Part shown: in pieces, positions 1 to 5,869 of the stretch
Layout of the letters: each line of letters starts with the position of its first letter
Position numbering within the stretch: the stretch's first letter is position 1
Origin: JANYJJ01 sp038241115
GTDB lineage: Bacteria > Pseudomonadota > Gammaproteobacteria > Burkholderiales > Burkholderiaceae_C
NCBI GenBank assembly: GCA_038241115.1
Contig: JBBRGA010000070.1
Location: forward strand, 1-18,046
Direction of reading: 5' to 3'
Length of the DNA stretch: 18,046 bases
Notes under the pieces: generated by a model
What the model was told of the DNA's origin: nothing
Databases searched by the model: none
Seen by the model: only the letters and a program-made list of their open reading frames with translations
Position numbers and translations under genes: made by a program

Positions 1-12
1 TCGGCTGTCCAT
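1..12 (-). CDS. atpE: N-ATPase subunit c (AtpE), first four codons only
   Basis: The minus strand begins an ATG at position 12 and reads M-D-S-R before leaving the window. In the N-ATPase operon the gene after atpB encodes the ion-binding ring subunit c, whose family commonly starts with MDS. A Shine-Dalgarno AGGA (plus positions 18-21) lies 5 nt upstream, and the atpB stop is 11 nt before the start. The ion-binding residues that would separate Na+ from H+ specificity are outside the window. The call rests on position and start signals more than on protein sequence. Confidence 0.55.
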
Positions 13-17
13 GTGGT

Positions 18-21
18 TCCT
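18..21 (-). promoter_or_regulatory. Ribosome binding site of atpE
   Basis: AGGA on the minus strand, 5 nt before the ATG at position 12 and overlapping no coding sequence. It supports translation of atpE from position 12 after atpB ends. Confidence 0.5.
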
Positions 22-23
22 GG

Positions 24-770
24 TCAGGGTTTGGGGGTGGGCGGGCGTGCAGCTGAAGCCGGGTGTGCAACTTGGGGGGGGGGTACTGCGGGTTTGTGGT
101 GCGCTGCTGCGGGGGGGGTCGCAGCGGCGAGGTAAACGGCAGCGAGGATGCTGAAGATGTAGGCCTGCACCATGCCGGTCAGCAGGCCCAGCAGCGTCAT
201 GACCACCGGAAACAGAAACGGCGTGATGGTCATCAAAATGCCGACGATCATCGCGCCGCTCATCATGTTGCCGAACAGCCGCACGGCCAGCGCCAGGGTT
301 CGCGAGACCTCGCTGATGAGGTTGAACGGCAGCATGATGAAGGTCGGTTGAAGGTAAGACTTCAAGTAGCCGCCCAGGCCCTGCGCACCGATACCGTAAA
401 GCGGCACCGCCACAAAAACGCACAACGCCAACGCCACGGTGGTGGACAGCGATCCGGTGGGCGGCTCGTAGCCCGGGACGATGGTGGCCAGTGCAGCGGC
501 GGCCACGAACAGAAACAAGGTGCCCAGAAATGCAAGGTAGCGCTCGGGCTGCCTGAGGCCCACTTCGCGAATTTGTTGGCTGATGCCGGTGACGACAATT
601 TCCAGCAAGTTCTGCCAGCGCGAGCGCTCGTGATGGGTCGAGAGCTTGCGTGTGATCAGCATCGAGCCCATCACCAGCGCCGCCATCAAGGCCCAAGTGA
701 ACACGATGGTGCCGTTCAGCTTGAACAGCCCGTGCTGCCAGAAGATGAGTTGATCAGGGCCCAGTCGCAT
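24..770 (-). CDS. atpB: N-ATPase F0 subunit a (AtpB)
   Basis: Subunit a of a membrane-bound F-type ATPase; it forms the ion half-channels next to the c ring. The 248-residue protein is strongly hydrophobic with several membrane segments (about 20-40, 80-100, 112-130, 170-215). The essential arginine is R164 in LAVRLFGN, matching the conserved arginine of F0 subunit a. The last helix VQAYIFSILAAVYL is also typical. The start IFWQ.. N-terminus fits N-ATPase AtpB, and atpR ends 6 nt upstream. The tail after about residue 217 is an Ala/Pro/His-rich extension, encoded partly by runs of ten and eight G on the plus strand (74-83, 111-118). This tail is unusual and could reflect strand slippage, sequencing error or real variation. 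A -1 shift at the ten-base run would read openly into atpE. Confidence 0.93.
   Translation of the reverse strand: MRLGPDQLIFWQHGLFKLNGTIVFTWALMAALVMGSMLITRKLSTHHERSRWQNLLEIVVTGISQQIREVGLRQPERYLAFLGTLFLFVAAAALATIVPGYEPPTGSLSTTVALALCVFVAVPLYGIGAQGLGGYLKSYLQPTFIMLPFNLISEVSRTLALAVRLFGNMMSGAMIVGILMTITPFLFPVVMTLLGLLTGMVQAYIFSILAAVYLAAATPPAAAHHKPAVPPPQVAHPASAARPPTPKP
74..118. repeat. Homopolymer tracts G10 and G8 inside the atpB 3' end
   Basis: The plus strand has ten G at 74-83 and eight G at 111-118, which are poly-C in the atpB message. They lie in the low-complexity tail of subunit a. Such tracts are prone to slippage in replication, transcription or sequencing. Confidence 0.9.
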
Positions 771-776
771 GGCGCG

Positions 777-1160
777 TCAGCTTGAGCCGGTTGTGGCTTG
801 GCCGCCGCCATGATGGACAGCAACGGATTGGCCAGCAACGGAATGGCCAGCAACAGGGGCGCCGGACGAAGCTTGCGCAGCCTTGAGTGCGGTGAGCCGA
901 ACGACCGCCCAGCGCGCCATCCAGAAGCCCAGCAGGCAGGCCAGCAGCCTGCGCCAGTCGCCGCCCGACACAGCAATGAATCCACCCACCACACACGCCA
1001 TGCGCAGCAGCAGGCTGCCGCCCACCCACAGCGCGGGCCGCGGCGATGCGAAAGCGCGGCGCAGCGTCCACCACAGGCCGCCGAAAAAAAGCAGACCCAG
1101 CAGGCTACCGGCGGACCCGGCGAGGAGCAGGGCAAAGCTCTGGGTCAGGGTCTGGTTCAT
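777..1160 (-). CDS. atpR: N-ATPase subunit AtpR
   Basis: A small membrane protein found only in N-ATPase operons, between atpQ and atpB. It is thought to help assemble or stabilise the c ring or F0 sector; that role is inferred from the family and is not visible in the sequence. The 127 residues contain an N-terminal hydrophobic stretch followed by GGLWWTLRR, then a second (LWVGGSLLLRMACVVGGFI) and a third around residues 70-80. The tail from about residue 95 is Gly/Ala/His-rich. The ATG at 1160 lies 6 nt after the atpQ stop. The identification rests on size, hydrophobic pattern and position in the diagnostic order D-C-Q-R-B. Confidence 0.85.
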   Translation of the reverse strand: MNQTLTQSFALLLAGSAGSLLGLLFFGGLWWTLRRAFASPRPALWVGGSLLLRMACVVGGFIAVSGGDWRRLLACLLGFWMARWAVVRLTALKAAQASSGAPVAGHSVAGQSVAVHHGGGQATTGSS

Positions 1161-1166
1161 GGTGGG

Positions 1167-1502
1167 TCAGTCGCCAGACTCGGGAAGGTCGGCGTCAGTG
1201 GCCCCGTGCATCGCACGGTCCTGTTGGGCCACCCAGCGCCAGGCGTTCAGACAGCCGAGCACCAGGCCAGCCATCAGCAAGGCCAGCGACCATGGGTGCG
1301 CGCCGGGGTAGCGCGAATCGAGCCACAGGCCAATCGCCGCACCCAGCAGCGTCGGCACTACCACAGACCAGCCGATCAGGCCCATCATGCCGAGGCCCGA
1401 CCAGACACCGGGCGCGTCATCGCGGCGAGCGCGCAATTTGCGTGCGGCCTTGGTGGCAACCTGCTGCGCCATCAATTCCGAGGGTGTGCGGTCATTCGGC
1501 AT
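1167..1502 (-). CDS. atpQ: N-ATPase subunit AtpQ (AtpI-like)
   Basis: A 111-residue AtpI-like membrane protein of the N-ATPase operon. Residues 1-35 are polar and basic (RKLRARR). Two hydrophobic helices follow at about 37-62 and 70-90, with G-rich faces (LLGAAIGLWLDSRYPG) typical of the AtpI/AtpQ 'F0F1 ATPase subunit (Ca2+/Mg2+ transporter)' family. I chose the ATG at 1502 over a longer frame reaching 1565: it has GAGG a few bases upstream and overlaps the atpC end by 11 nt, the same arrangement as atpD/atpC. The stop is 6 nt before atpR. Its role in ring assembly or Mg2+ supply is inferred from the family. Confidence 0.85.
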   Translation of the reverse strand: MPNDRTPSELMAQQVATKAARKLRARRDDAPGVWSGLGMMGLIGWSVVVPTLLGAAIGLWLDSRYPGAHPWSLALLMAGLVLGCLNAWRWVAQQDRAMHGATDADLPESGD

Positions 1503-1881
1503 GGAACCTCGCGAAGCGGCCGACGAAGCTGCTCTCCAGCGTTTGAGTGGCCGCCCGCGCGCCAAGCGCCAGAGCGTCCAGCGTCAGGTAGTCGCGGCGC
1601 ACCGCGTCGCGCAGGCCAGCCAGGTCGGTGCCCGTCGACGCATGCCGCACGGAGACCCGCACCTCGTTGCCAGTCTTGACCAGCACGCCCTCGTCCACGG
1701 CGATGAAAACCTCGCCGTCGGCGTCGCTCTGGTAGGTCAGGATGCCTGGCACCAGGGCAGCGACGCAGTCGCGTCTGCGCGGCAACAAACCGAACGATCC
1801 TTCGCTGGTTTCGGCGACGATGCTGGACACGCCGGTCTTCTCAACAAAGACCCGGTAAGGCAGCAAGACCTTAAGGCGCAT
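1492..1881 (-). CDS. atpC: N-ATPase F1 subunit epsilon (AtpC)
   Basis: The epsilon subunit of the F1 central stalk, 129 residues. It starts MRLKVLLPYRVF and carries the beta-sandwich signature around GSFGLLPRRRDCVAALVPG (residues 28-46), matching the family's 'GxFGILPxHxxxVAxLxPG' region. The C-terminal part (about 85-129) is short and less conserved. The frame is open back to 2004, but the upstream portion is a shadow of the repetitive end of atpD. The ATG at 1881 is chosen because it matches the family N-terminus and gives an 11-nt overlap with the atpD stop, implying translational coupling. AtpC and beta precede all other subunits in N-ATPase operons, unlike the housekeeping operon where they come last. 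Confidence 0.92.
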   Translation of the reverse strand: MRLKVLLPYRVFVEKTGVSSIVAETSEGSFGLLPRRRDCVAALVPGILTYQSDADGEVFIAVDEGVLVKTGNEVRVSVRHASTGTDLAGLRDAVRRDYLTLDALALGARAATQTLESSFVGRFARFHAE

Positions 1882-3445
1882 GCGCTGCCTCCGGCTGCGG
1901 TGTCTTGTCGGCGGCCGCCGTGTCAGCGGTTGCGGGTGCGGTTGCGGTTGCGGTTGCGGGTGCGGTGGTGGTTTTCGGGCCCGTCTTCGCCTCTGAAATC
2001 GCACCGATCATGTACAGCGCGCTCTCGGGCTGGTCCTTGAACTCATCGCGCAAGATGCGCTCGCAACCATCGAGTGCGTCTGCGAGGCTGACCAGCTTGC
2101 CGGGCAAACCGGTGAACTGCTCGGTGGTGAAAAAGGGCTGCGTCAGGAAGCGCTCCAGACGGCGCGCCCTCGCGACGACATCACGGTCGGCTGGCGACAA
2201 CTGCTCCAGGCCCAGCATCGCGATGATGTCTTTCAGGTCGGCGTACTGCGCCAGCGTGCGCCGAATCTCTTGTGCCAGCGCGTAATGGCGCTTGCCGACG
2301 ATGCCCGGCGTGGCCATTTTGGAGTTCGATTGCAGCGGATCAATGGCCGGGAAAAGGCCCTCACCGGCCCGCTTGCGCGACAGCACCAGCGACGCCGACA
2401 GGTGCGAGAAGGTGTGCACCGCTGCCGGGTCGGTGAAGTCGTCGGCCGGTACGTAAACCGCCTGAATCGAGGTGATGGCACCGCTGTCGGTGTTGGCGAT
2501 TCGCTCTTCCAGTTCCGACAGTTCGGTGCCCATGGTCGGCTGATAGCCAAGGCGCGAAGGCATCTGCCCCATCAACCCGGACACCTCGGAGCCGGCCTGG
2601 ATGAAGCGAAAAATGTTGTCGACCAGCAGCAGCACATCACTCCGCTCGTCGTCGCGGAAATATTCGGCCATCGTCAATGCCGCTTGACCCACTCGAAAAC
2701 GCGCACCGGGCGGCTCGTTCATTTGCGCGAAGACCATCACCATGTTCTTCAGCACATCGGCCTTTTGCATTTCGGAATAGAGGTCCTGGCCTTCACGGCA
2801 GCGCTCGCCGATGCCGCAAAAAATGCTCACGCCGCGGTGGGCTGTTTTGTTCGCAGACCCTGGTTTGCCGACCATGTTGTGGATCATCTCGGTCAACAGC
2901 ACCGTCTTGCCCACACCCGCGCCACCGAACAGCCCCGCCTTGCCGCCGGTTTCGAGTGGCATCAGCACGTCGATCATCTTGATGCCGGTCTCGAACATCA
3001 CCGAGTTGGTCGAGCGGTGAAGCAGTGGCGGCGGCTCGCGATGCACCGAGCGCCACGTCACATCCTTTGGTTCGGCTTGCCGGTCGATGGCATGGCCAAA
3101 GACGTCGAACATGCGCCCGAGGATCGCCTTGCCCACAGGCGCGAGCAACGGCCCGCCGGTGTCCGTCACCGCCATGCCGCGCGCCAGGCCCTGCGTCGGC
3201 GTGAGGGCAATACCGCGCACGTGACGTGCATCGATCTGGGTCAGCACCTCGATCGAAATGGCAGCTTCGCCGCCGTTTGGGGCGACGTGCAGCAAGGTGC
3301 GAATGGCCGGCAGCTTGTCGTCGAAACGAACGTCCACCACGCTGCCGCGCACGGCAGTGACCACGCCTGCTGGTCCGGGCGCGTGCCGCGCACCGGGCAC
3401 TGATGCAGTCTCCAGGCGCAGAAGGGGTGCGCTCGATGGGCTCAT
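1871..3445 (-). CDS. atpD: N-ATPase F1 subunit beta (AtpD), first gene of the operon
   Basis: Catalytic beta subunit of F1, 524 residues. The P-loop GGAGVGKT is at 174-181. The catalytic Glu-Arg pair lies in GERCREGQ (213-220; most F-ATPases have GERTREGN). ALTMAEYFRD, the Walker B region LLLVDNIFRF, QAVYVPADDFTDPA and RFLTQPFF all follow in order. The DELSEED loop is replaced by LEQLSP. The frame is open to 3505, but the ATG at 3445 has AGGA 9 nt upstream and fits the family length. Beta standing first, followed by atpC, atpQ, atpR and atpB, is diagnostic of the laterally spreading N-ATPase, usually a second ATPase beside the housekeeping one. The last ~40 residues are an Ala/Thr/Pro extension encoded by GC-rich hexamer-like repeats. 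Confidence 0.96.
   Translation of the reverse strand: MSPSSAPLLRLETASVPGARHAPGPAGVVTAVRGSVVDVRFDDKLPAIRTLLHVAPNGGEAAISIEVLTQIDARHVRGIALTPTQGLARGMAVTDTGGPLLAPVGKAILGRMFDVFGHAIDRQAEPKDVTWRSVHREPPPLLHRSTNSVMFETGIKMIDVLMPLETGGKAGLFGGAGVGKTVLLTEMIHNMVGKPGSANKTAHRGVSIFCGIGERCREGQDLYSEMQKADVLKNMVMVFAQMNEPPGARFRVGQAALTMAEYFRDDERSDVLLLVDNIFRFIQAGSEVSGLMGQMPSRLGYQPTMGTELSELEERIANTDSGAITSIQAVYVPADDFTDPAAVHTFSHLSASLVLSRKRAGEGLFPAIDPLQSNSKMATPGIVGKRHYALAQEIRRTLAQYADLKDIIAMLGLEQLSPADRDVVARARRLERFLTQPFFTTEQFTGLPGKLVSLADALDGCERILRDEFKDQPESALYMIGAISEAKTGPKTTTAPATATATAPATADTAAADKTPQPEAAHAP
1929..1971. repeat. Degenerate hexamer repeat encoding the atpD tail
   Basis: The plus strand repeats GGTTGC/GGGTGC/GGTGGT-type hexamers for about 43 bp. 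On the minus strand this encodes the Ala/Thr/Pro-rich C-terminal extension of AtpD, which lies beyond the conserved beta fold. It looks like a slippage expansion. Confidence 0.7.
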
Positions 3446-3454
3446 CAGTTGTCT

Positions 3455-3458
3455 TCCT
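3455..3458 (-). promoter_or_regulatory. Ribosome binding site deciding the atpD start
   Basis: AGGA on the minus strand with a 9-nt spacer to the ATG at 3445. No comparable signal precedes the more distal in-frame start at 3505, so the shorter beta subunit is preferred. Confidence 0.55.
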
Positions 3459-3612
3459 GCCGCTGGGTCATGGCTCGTCCTTTGCGCCCGCTTGATCGCC
3501 AACACCTGGCCACCTCACGATCCGACTCTGCGCCCGCCACCCATTCACGTCTGTGTGCTGGCGCACTGAGCGCTTGCGTTTGTCAAGCCTTCAACGACGA
3601 CGGCGTGGCAGC

Positions 3613-4308
3613 TCACAGCGCCTGCTTCAGCAGGTTCAGCCGAATCGCCTCGATGGCCCGCGACGGTGCCAGTCCCTTGGGGCAGACCTCGGTGCAATTC
3701 ATGATCGAGCGGCAGCGAAACAACCGGTAGACATCGTTCAGGTCGTCGAGCCGCTCTTGGGTGGCCCGGTCGCGGCTGTCAACAATGAAGCGCTCTGCTT
3801 GGAGCAGACCGGCCGGCCCGACGAATTTTTCGGGGTTCCACCAAGACGACGGCCACTGGCTGGTGCAGCACGCACACAGGATGCATTCGTACAGGCCGTT
3901 CAGCTTGTCTCGCTGCTCCGGCGTTTGAAGCCGCTCCCTTTCGGGGGGAGGTTCGTCGTTGATCAGATAAGGCTTGATCGATTGGTACTGCTTGAAGAAG
4001 CGCGTCATGTCGACGACCAGGTCGCGGATCACAGGGAAGCTGGGCAATGGGCGCAACACCACCGGCTCTTTCAAATCCCAAACCCGGGTGATGCAGGCCA
4101 GGCCGTTGCGGCCGTTGATGTTCATCGCGTCTGAACCGCAAACGCCCTCGCGGCACGACTTGCGTACCGTCAGCGTGTTGTCCTGCGCCTTGAGTCGCAA
4201 GATTACATCCAGCAGCATGCGATCGCCGTTGTTGAGGGGTTCGTCAAAGTCTTGCATGTAGGGTTTGCGGTCTTGCTCGGGGTTGAACCGATAGACGGAG
4301 AACTTCAT
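3613..4308 (-). CDS. sdhB: Succinate dehydrogenase iron-sulfur subunit (SdhB), altered 3Fe-4S site
   Basis: A 231-residue SdhB, full length for the family. The [2Fe-2S] ligands are present in SCREGVCGSD..GLAC (C52, C57, D60, C72). The [4Fe-4S] ligands C142, C145, C148 and C209 are present. For the [3Fe-4S] cluster, C199 (FRC) and C205 (MNC) are present. The third ligand, Cys159 in E. coli SdhB, is W152 here: CILCACCTSQWPS, codon TGG at 3855-3853. The next-door residue equivalent to E. coli His207 is R200. The quinone-site tryptophan pair (SWWN) remains. The start is the ATG at 4308, with AAGG upstream. It is SdhB by descent, but electron transfer to quinone is doubtful. sdhA, normally directly upstream, is absent. 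Confidence 0.93.
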   Translation of the reverse strand: MKFSVYRFNPEQDRKPYMQDFDEPLNNGDRMLLDVILRLKAQDNTLTVRKSCREGVCGSDAMNINGRNGLACITRVWDLKEPVVLRPLPSFPVIRDLVVDMTRFFKQYQSIKPYLINDEPPPERERLQTPEQRDKLNGLYECILCACCTSQWPSSWWNPEKFVGPAGLLQAERFIVDSRDRATQERLDDLNDVYRLFRCRSIMNCTEVCPKGLAPSRAIEAIRLNLLKQAL

Positions 4309-4376
4309 AAGGGCCTTTCAGGGCATGCGCCGGCGGCGTGAGTGGATCGGGTTGCGCGGTTGACCTCGATCCGCAT
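4309..4376 (-). other. Gap where sdhA would be expected
   Basis: Only 68 bp separate the sdhD stop from the sdhB start, whereas the standard order sdhC-D-A-B places a ~1.8 kb flavoprotein gene here. The gap can encode a 23-codon frame beginning ATG at 4376 (M-R-I-E-V-N-R...) and ending on a TGA that overlaps the sdhB ATG. I see no clear SdhA motif in it. A deletion scar is the simplest reading, but the short frame is not proof of an sdhA remnant. Confidence 0.6.
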
Positions 4377-4679
4377 TCAGCCGTGCAGCCGCAGCAGAAG
4401 CTGCGCCGCTTCAGCGGCCACGGCCAGCAATGCGGCGGCAATCAACGACAAAACGGCAAGGCGTGGGGCCAGCGGCGCGACGTAGTCCAAGGTCACATCG
4501 CGCAGACCGACCCAGGCGTGGGTCAACAGTGCCGCGATGAACAAAACGAATACCAAGCTGACGCCGGGAACCGCCACCCAATCGCGCCAAGCCTGCTGCG
4601 ACTGCGGCGCATCGAGCAGAAAGTGCACTAGCACGAAGACGACGAAACCGAGCATGAAAACCGCGCTCAGGCGCTGCAC
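4377..4679 (-). CDS. sdhD: Succinate dehydrogenase membrane anchor SdhD, N-terminus cut by an amber codon
   Basis: Hydrophobic anchor subunit with three predicted helices. HAWVGLRDVTLDYV corresponds to E. coli SdhD HAWIGMWQVLTDYV and holds the conserved His and the Asp-Tyr pair near heme b and the quinone site. The open frame can start only at GTG 4679, giving 100 residues and missing about 12 normal ones. The same frame continues upstream, but with a TAG at 4691-4689: it reads R-P-L-H-G-L-stop-G-W-L-V-Q-R-L-S-A. This aligns without gaps to the family N-terminus (E. coli G-V-H-D-F-I-L-V-R-A-T-A). So the amber codon lies inside what was coding sequence. Re-initiation at GTG 4679 (AGGG 7 nt upstream) could still give a nearly complete anchor. 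I treat it as a damaged gene. Confidence 0.8.
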   Translation of the reverse strand: MQRLSAVFMLGFVVFVLVHFLLDAPQSQQAWRDWVAVPGVSLVFVLFIAALLTHAWVGLRDVTLDYVAPLAPRLAVLSLIAAALLAVAAEAAQLLLRLHG

Positions 4680-4711
4680 CAGCCATCCCTACAAGCCGTG
4701 CAGCGGCCTTC

Positions 4712-5095
4712 TCACAACACAACCCCTGCCGCCAGCAGCGCCAAGGCGATGCCGCCCACATTCACGCTCCAGGCGCTGCGCCGCGCGTTGGCCAGGTGGG
4801 AGCCCAAGCCGATGTCCATCAACAGATGCCGAACTCCCGCCAACAGGTGGTGAGACAGCGCCCAGACAAAGACCACCAGAGCCACCTTGAACCAACCTGT
4901 GCGGGCGATGCGCGTGAGCTGCTCGTACGACGCTGTGCTGGCAAGTGACAGGTGCAGCGCGTAGCCACCGAAGGGAATGCCAAGCGCCAGCACGATGCCC
5001 GTGATGCGGTGCGCGATCGAGGTCAGCGCGCCCACCGGCATCTGAATTTGTGTCAGTTTGAAGAACACCGGGCGCGAGACCTTGTGCTGAGTCAT
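4712..5095 (-). CDS. sdhC: Succinate dehydrogenase cytochrome b556 subunit (SdhC)
   Basis: Membrane anchor of complex II, 127 residues, with three helices. The family N-terminus RPVFFKLTQIQMPVGALTSI is followed by the SIAHR motif, whose Ser and Arg match the E. coli quinone-site residues S27 and R31. SHHLLAGVRHLLMD carries the histidines of the heme b axial-ligand region. SdhC therefore looks intact, unlike its partners. Its ATG at 5095 overlaps the stop of the upstream glycosylase gene as ATGA, so it should be translated by coupling from that gene. In most proteobacteria sdhC is the first gene of its operon. Confidence 0.93.
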   Translation of the reverse strand: MTQHKVSRPVFFKLTQIQMPVGALTSIAHRITGIVLALGIPFGGYALHLSLASTASYEQLTRIARTGWFKVALVVFVWALSHHLLAGVRHLLMDIGLGSHLANARRSAWSVNVGGIALALLAAGVVL

Positions 5096-5730
5096 CGGCG
5101 GCCTTGAAGGCTGAAGGTCGCAAGCCGCTGCTTCAGCGCGGGCAGCAGATCGTGTTCAAACCACGGGTTGCGCTGGAACCAGGGCGTGTTGCGGGACGAC
5201 GGGTGCGGCAGCGGCAGAACGTCGGGCCCGAATTCGCGCCAGGCCTTGACCGTCTCGGTCAGCGACGGCTTGCGCCGACGACCCAGAAAATGGCGCTGCG
5301 AATGCAGGCCGATCAAGAGGGTCAGCTCGATGCTTGGCAATCTGGCCAGCAACTGATCGAGCCACAGATCGGCGCATTCACGCCGCGGCGGCAGATCTCC
5401 ACCCCGGCCGCGCCCCGGGTAGCAAAAGCCCATGGGAATGATCGCGACTTCGCAGGCGTCATAAAAATGCGCTGTGTCCAGACCGGTCCAGGCGCGCAGA
5501 CGATCACCGCTGGCGTCGTCCCAAGGAACCCCCGAGGTGTGAACGCGAACGCCAGGGGCTTGGCCCACGATCAGCAGGCGCGCCGACGCCTGCGCCTGCA
5601 GCACCGGTCGCGGACCCAGCGGCAAACTCGCCTCGCAGACACGGCAGCTTCGCACCTCGACCAGCAGGCCTGCAAGGTCTTGCCTCGGCGCCAGGGCCAA
5701 GGTTTCACGCAGTCGGGTCGCGTTCTTCAT
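5092..5730 (-). CDS. Uracil-DNA glycosylase superfamily protein
   Basis: A 212-residue member of the uracil-DNA glycosylase fold, resembling the HI_0220.2-like UDG group. Motif A region GQAPG at 56-60 continues into SGVPWDDASGDRLR. Motif B is HPSSRN at 176-181. GFCYPG and GDLPPRRECA between them are group-typical. Cysteines at 29, 32 (CxxC), 103 and 119 could bind an Fe-S cluster or metal, as in family 4 enzymes; this is untested. The ATG at 5730 is preferred to 5787 because conserved sequence starts shortly after it; no strong ribosome site is visible for either. The expected role is excision of damaged or deaminated bases. Its 4-nt overlap with sdhC puts a repair gene at the head of a respiratory-chain gene set, which is unusual. 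Confidence 0.85.
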   Translation of the reverse strand: MKNATRLRETLALAPRQDLAGLLVEVRSCRVCEASLPLGPRPVLQAQASARLLIVGQAPGVRVHTSGVPWDDASGDRLRAWTGLDTAHFYDACEVAIIPMGFCYPGRGRGGDLPPRRECADLWLDQLLARLPSIELTLLIGLHSQRHFLGRRRKPSLTETVKAWREFGPDVLPLPHPSSRNTPWFQRNPWFEHDLLPALKQRLATFSLQGRR

Positions 5731-5810
5731 AGGTTCGCTGCACTGTGCTTGCGCGCTGTCGGCGCACATGCGGCAGGCGCCACGCACACTGCTCGCGCAT
5801 GCGGCGCTGC

Positions 5811-5869
5811 GACCAAATCAGCGTGCAGACTGGACATCACAAGCAACTCGCGAATCTGCTCATTTGGTC
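5811..5869. repeat. Inverted repeat at the 3' end of the PRC-barrel gene
   Basis: GACCAAAT (5811-5818) and ATTTGGTC (5862-5869) are perfect 8-bp inverted arms separated by 43 nt. Partial pairing extends inward (GCAGA with TCTGC). The right arm overlaps the last codons of the minus-strand PRC-barrel gene. It could be an mRNA 3' hairpin, but no U-run follows, so I do not call a terminator. Confidence 0.45.

Noticed and set aside
63..785. Long plus-strand open frames opposite atpB, atpD, sdhB and the glycosylase (also 798-1679, 2270-3403, 5104-5880)
   Set aside because: They are antisense shadows of well-identified genes in GC-rich DNA, with His/Arg/Gln-rich translations that match no family.
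3581..3586. TTGACA on the minus strand in the sdhB-atpD gap, a possible -35 for atpD
   Set aside because: No acceptable -10 hexamer at 16-18 bp spacing (CGCCAG at 17).
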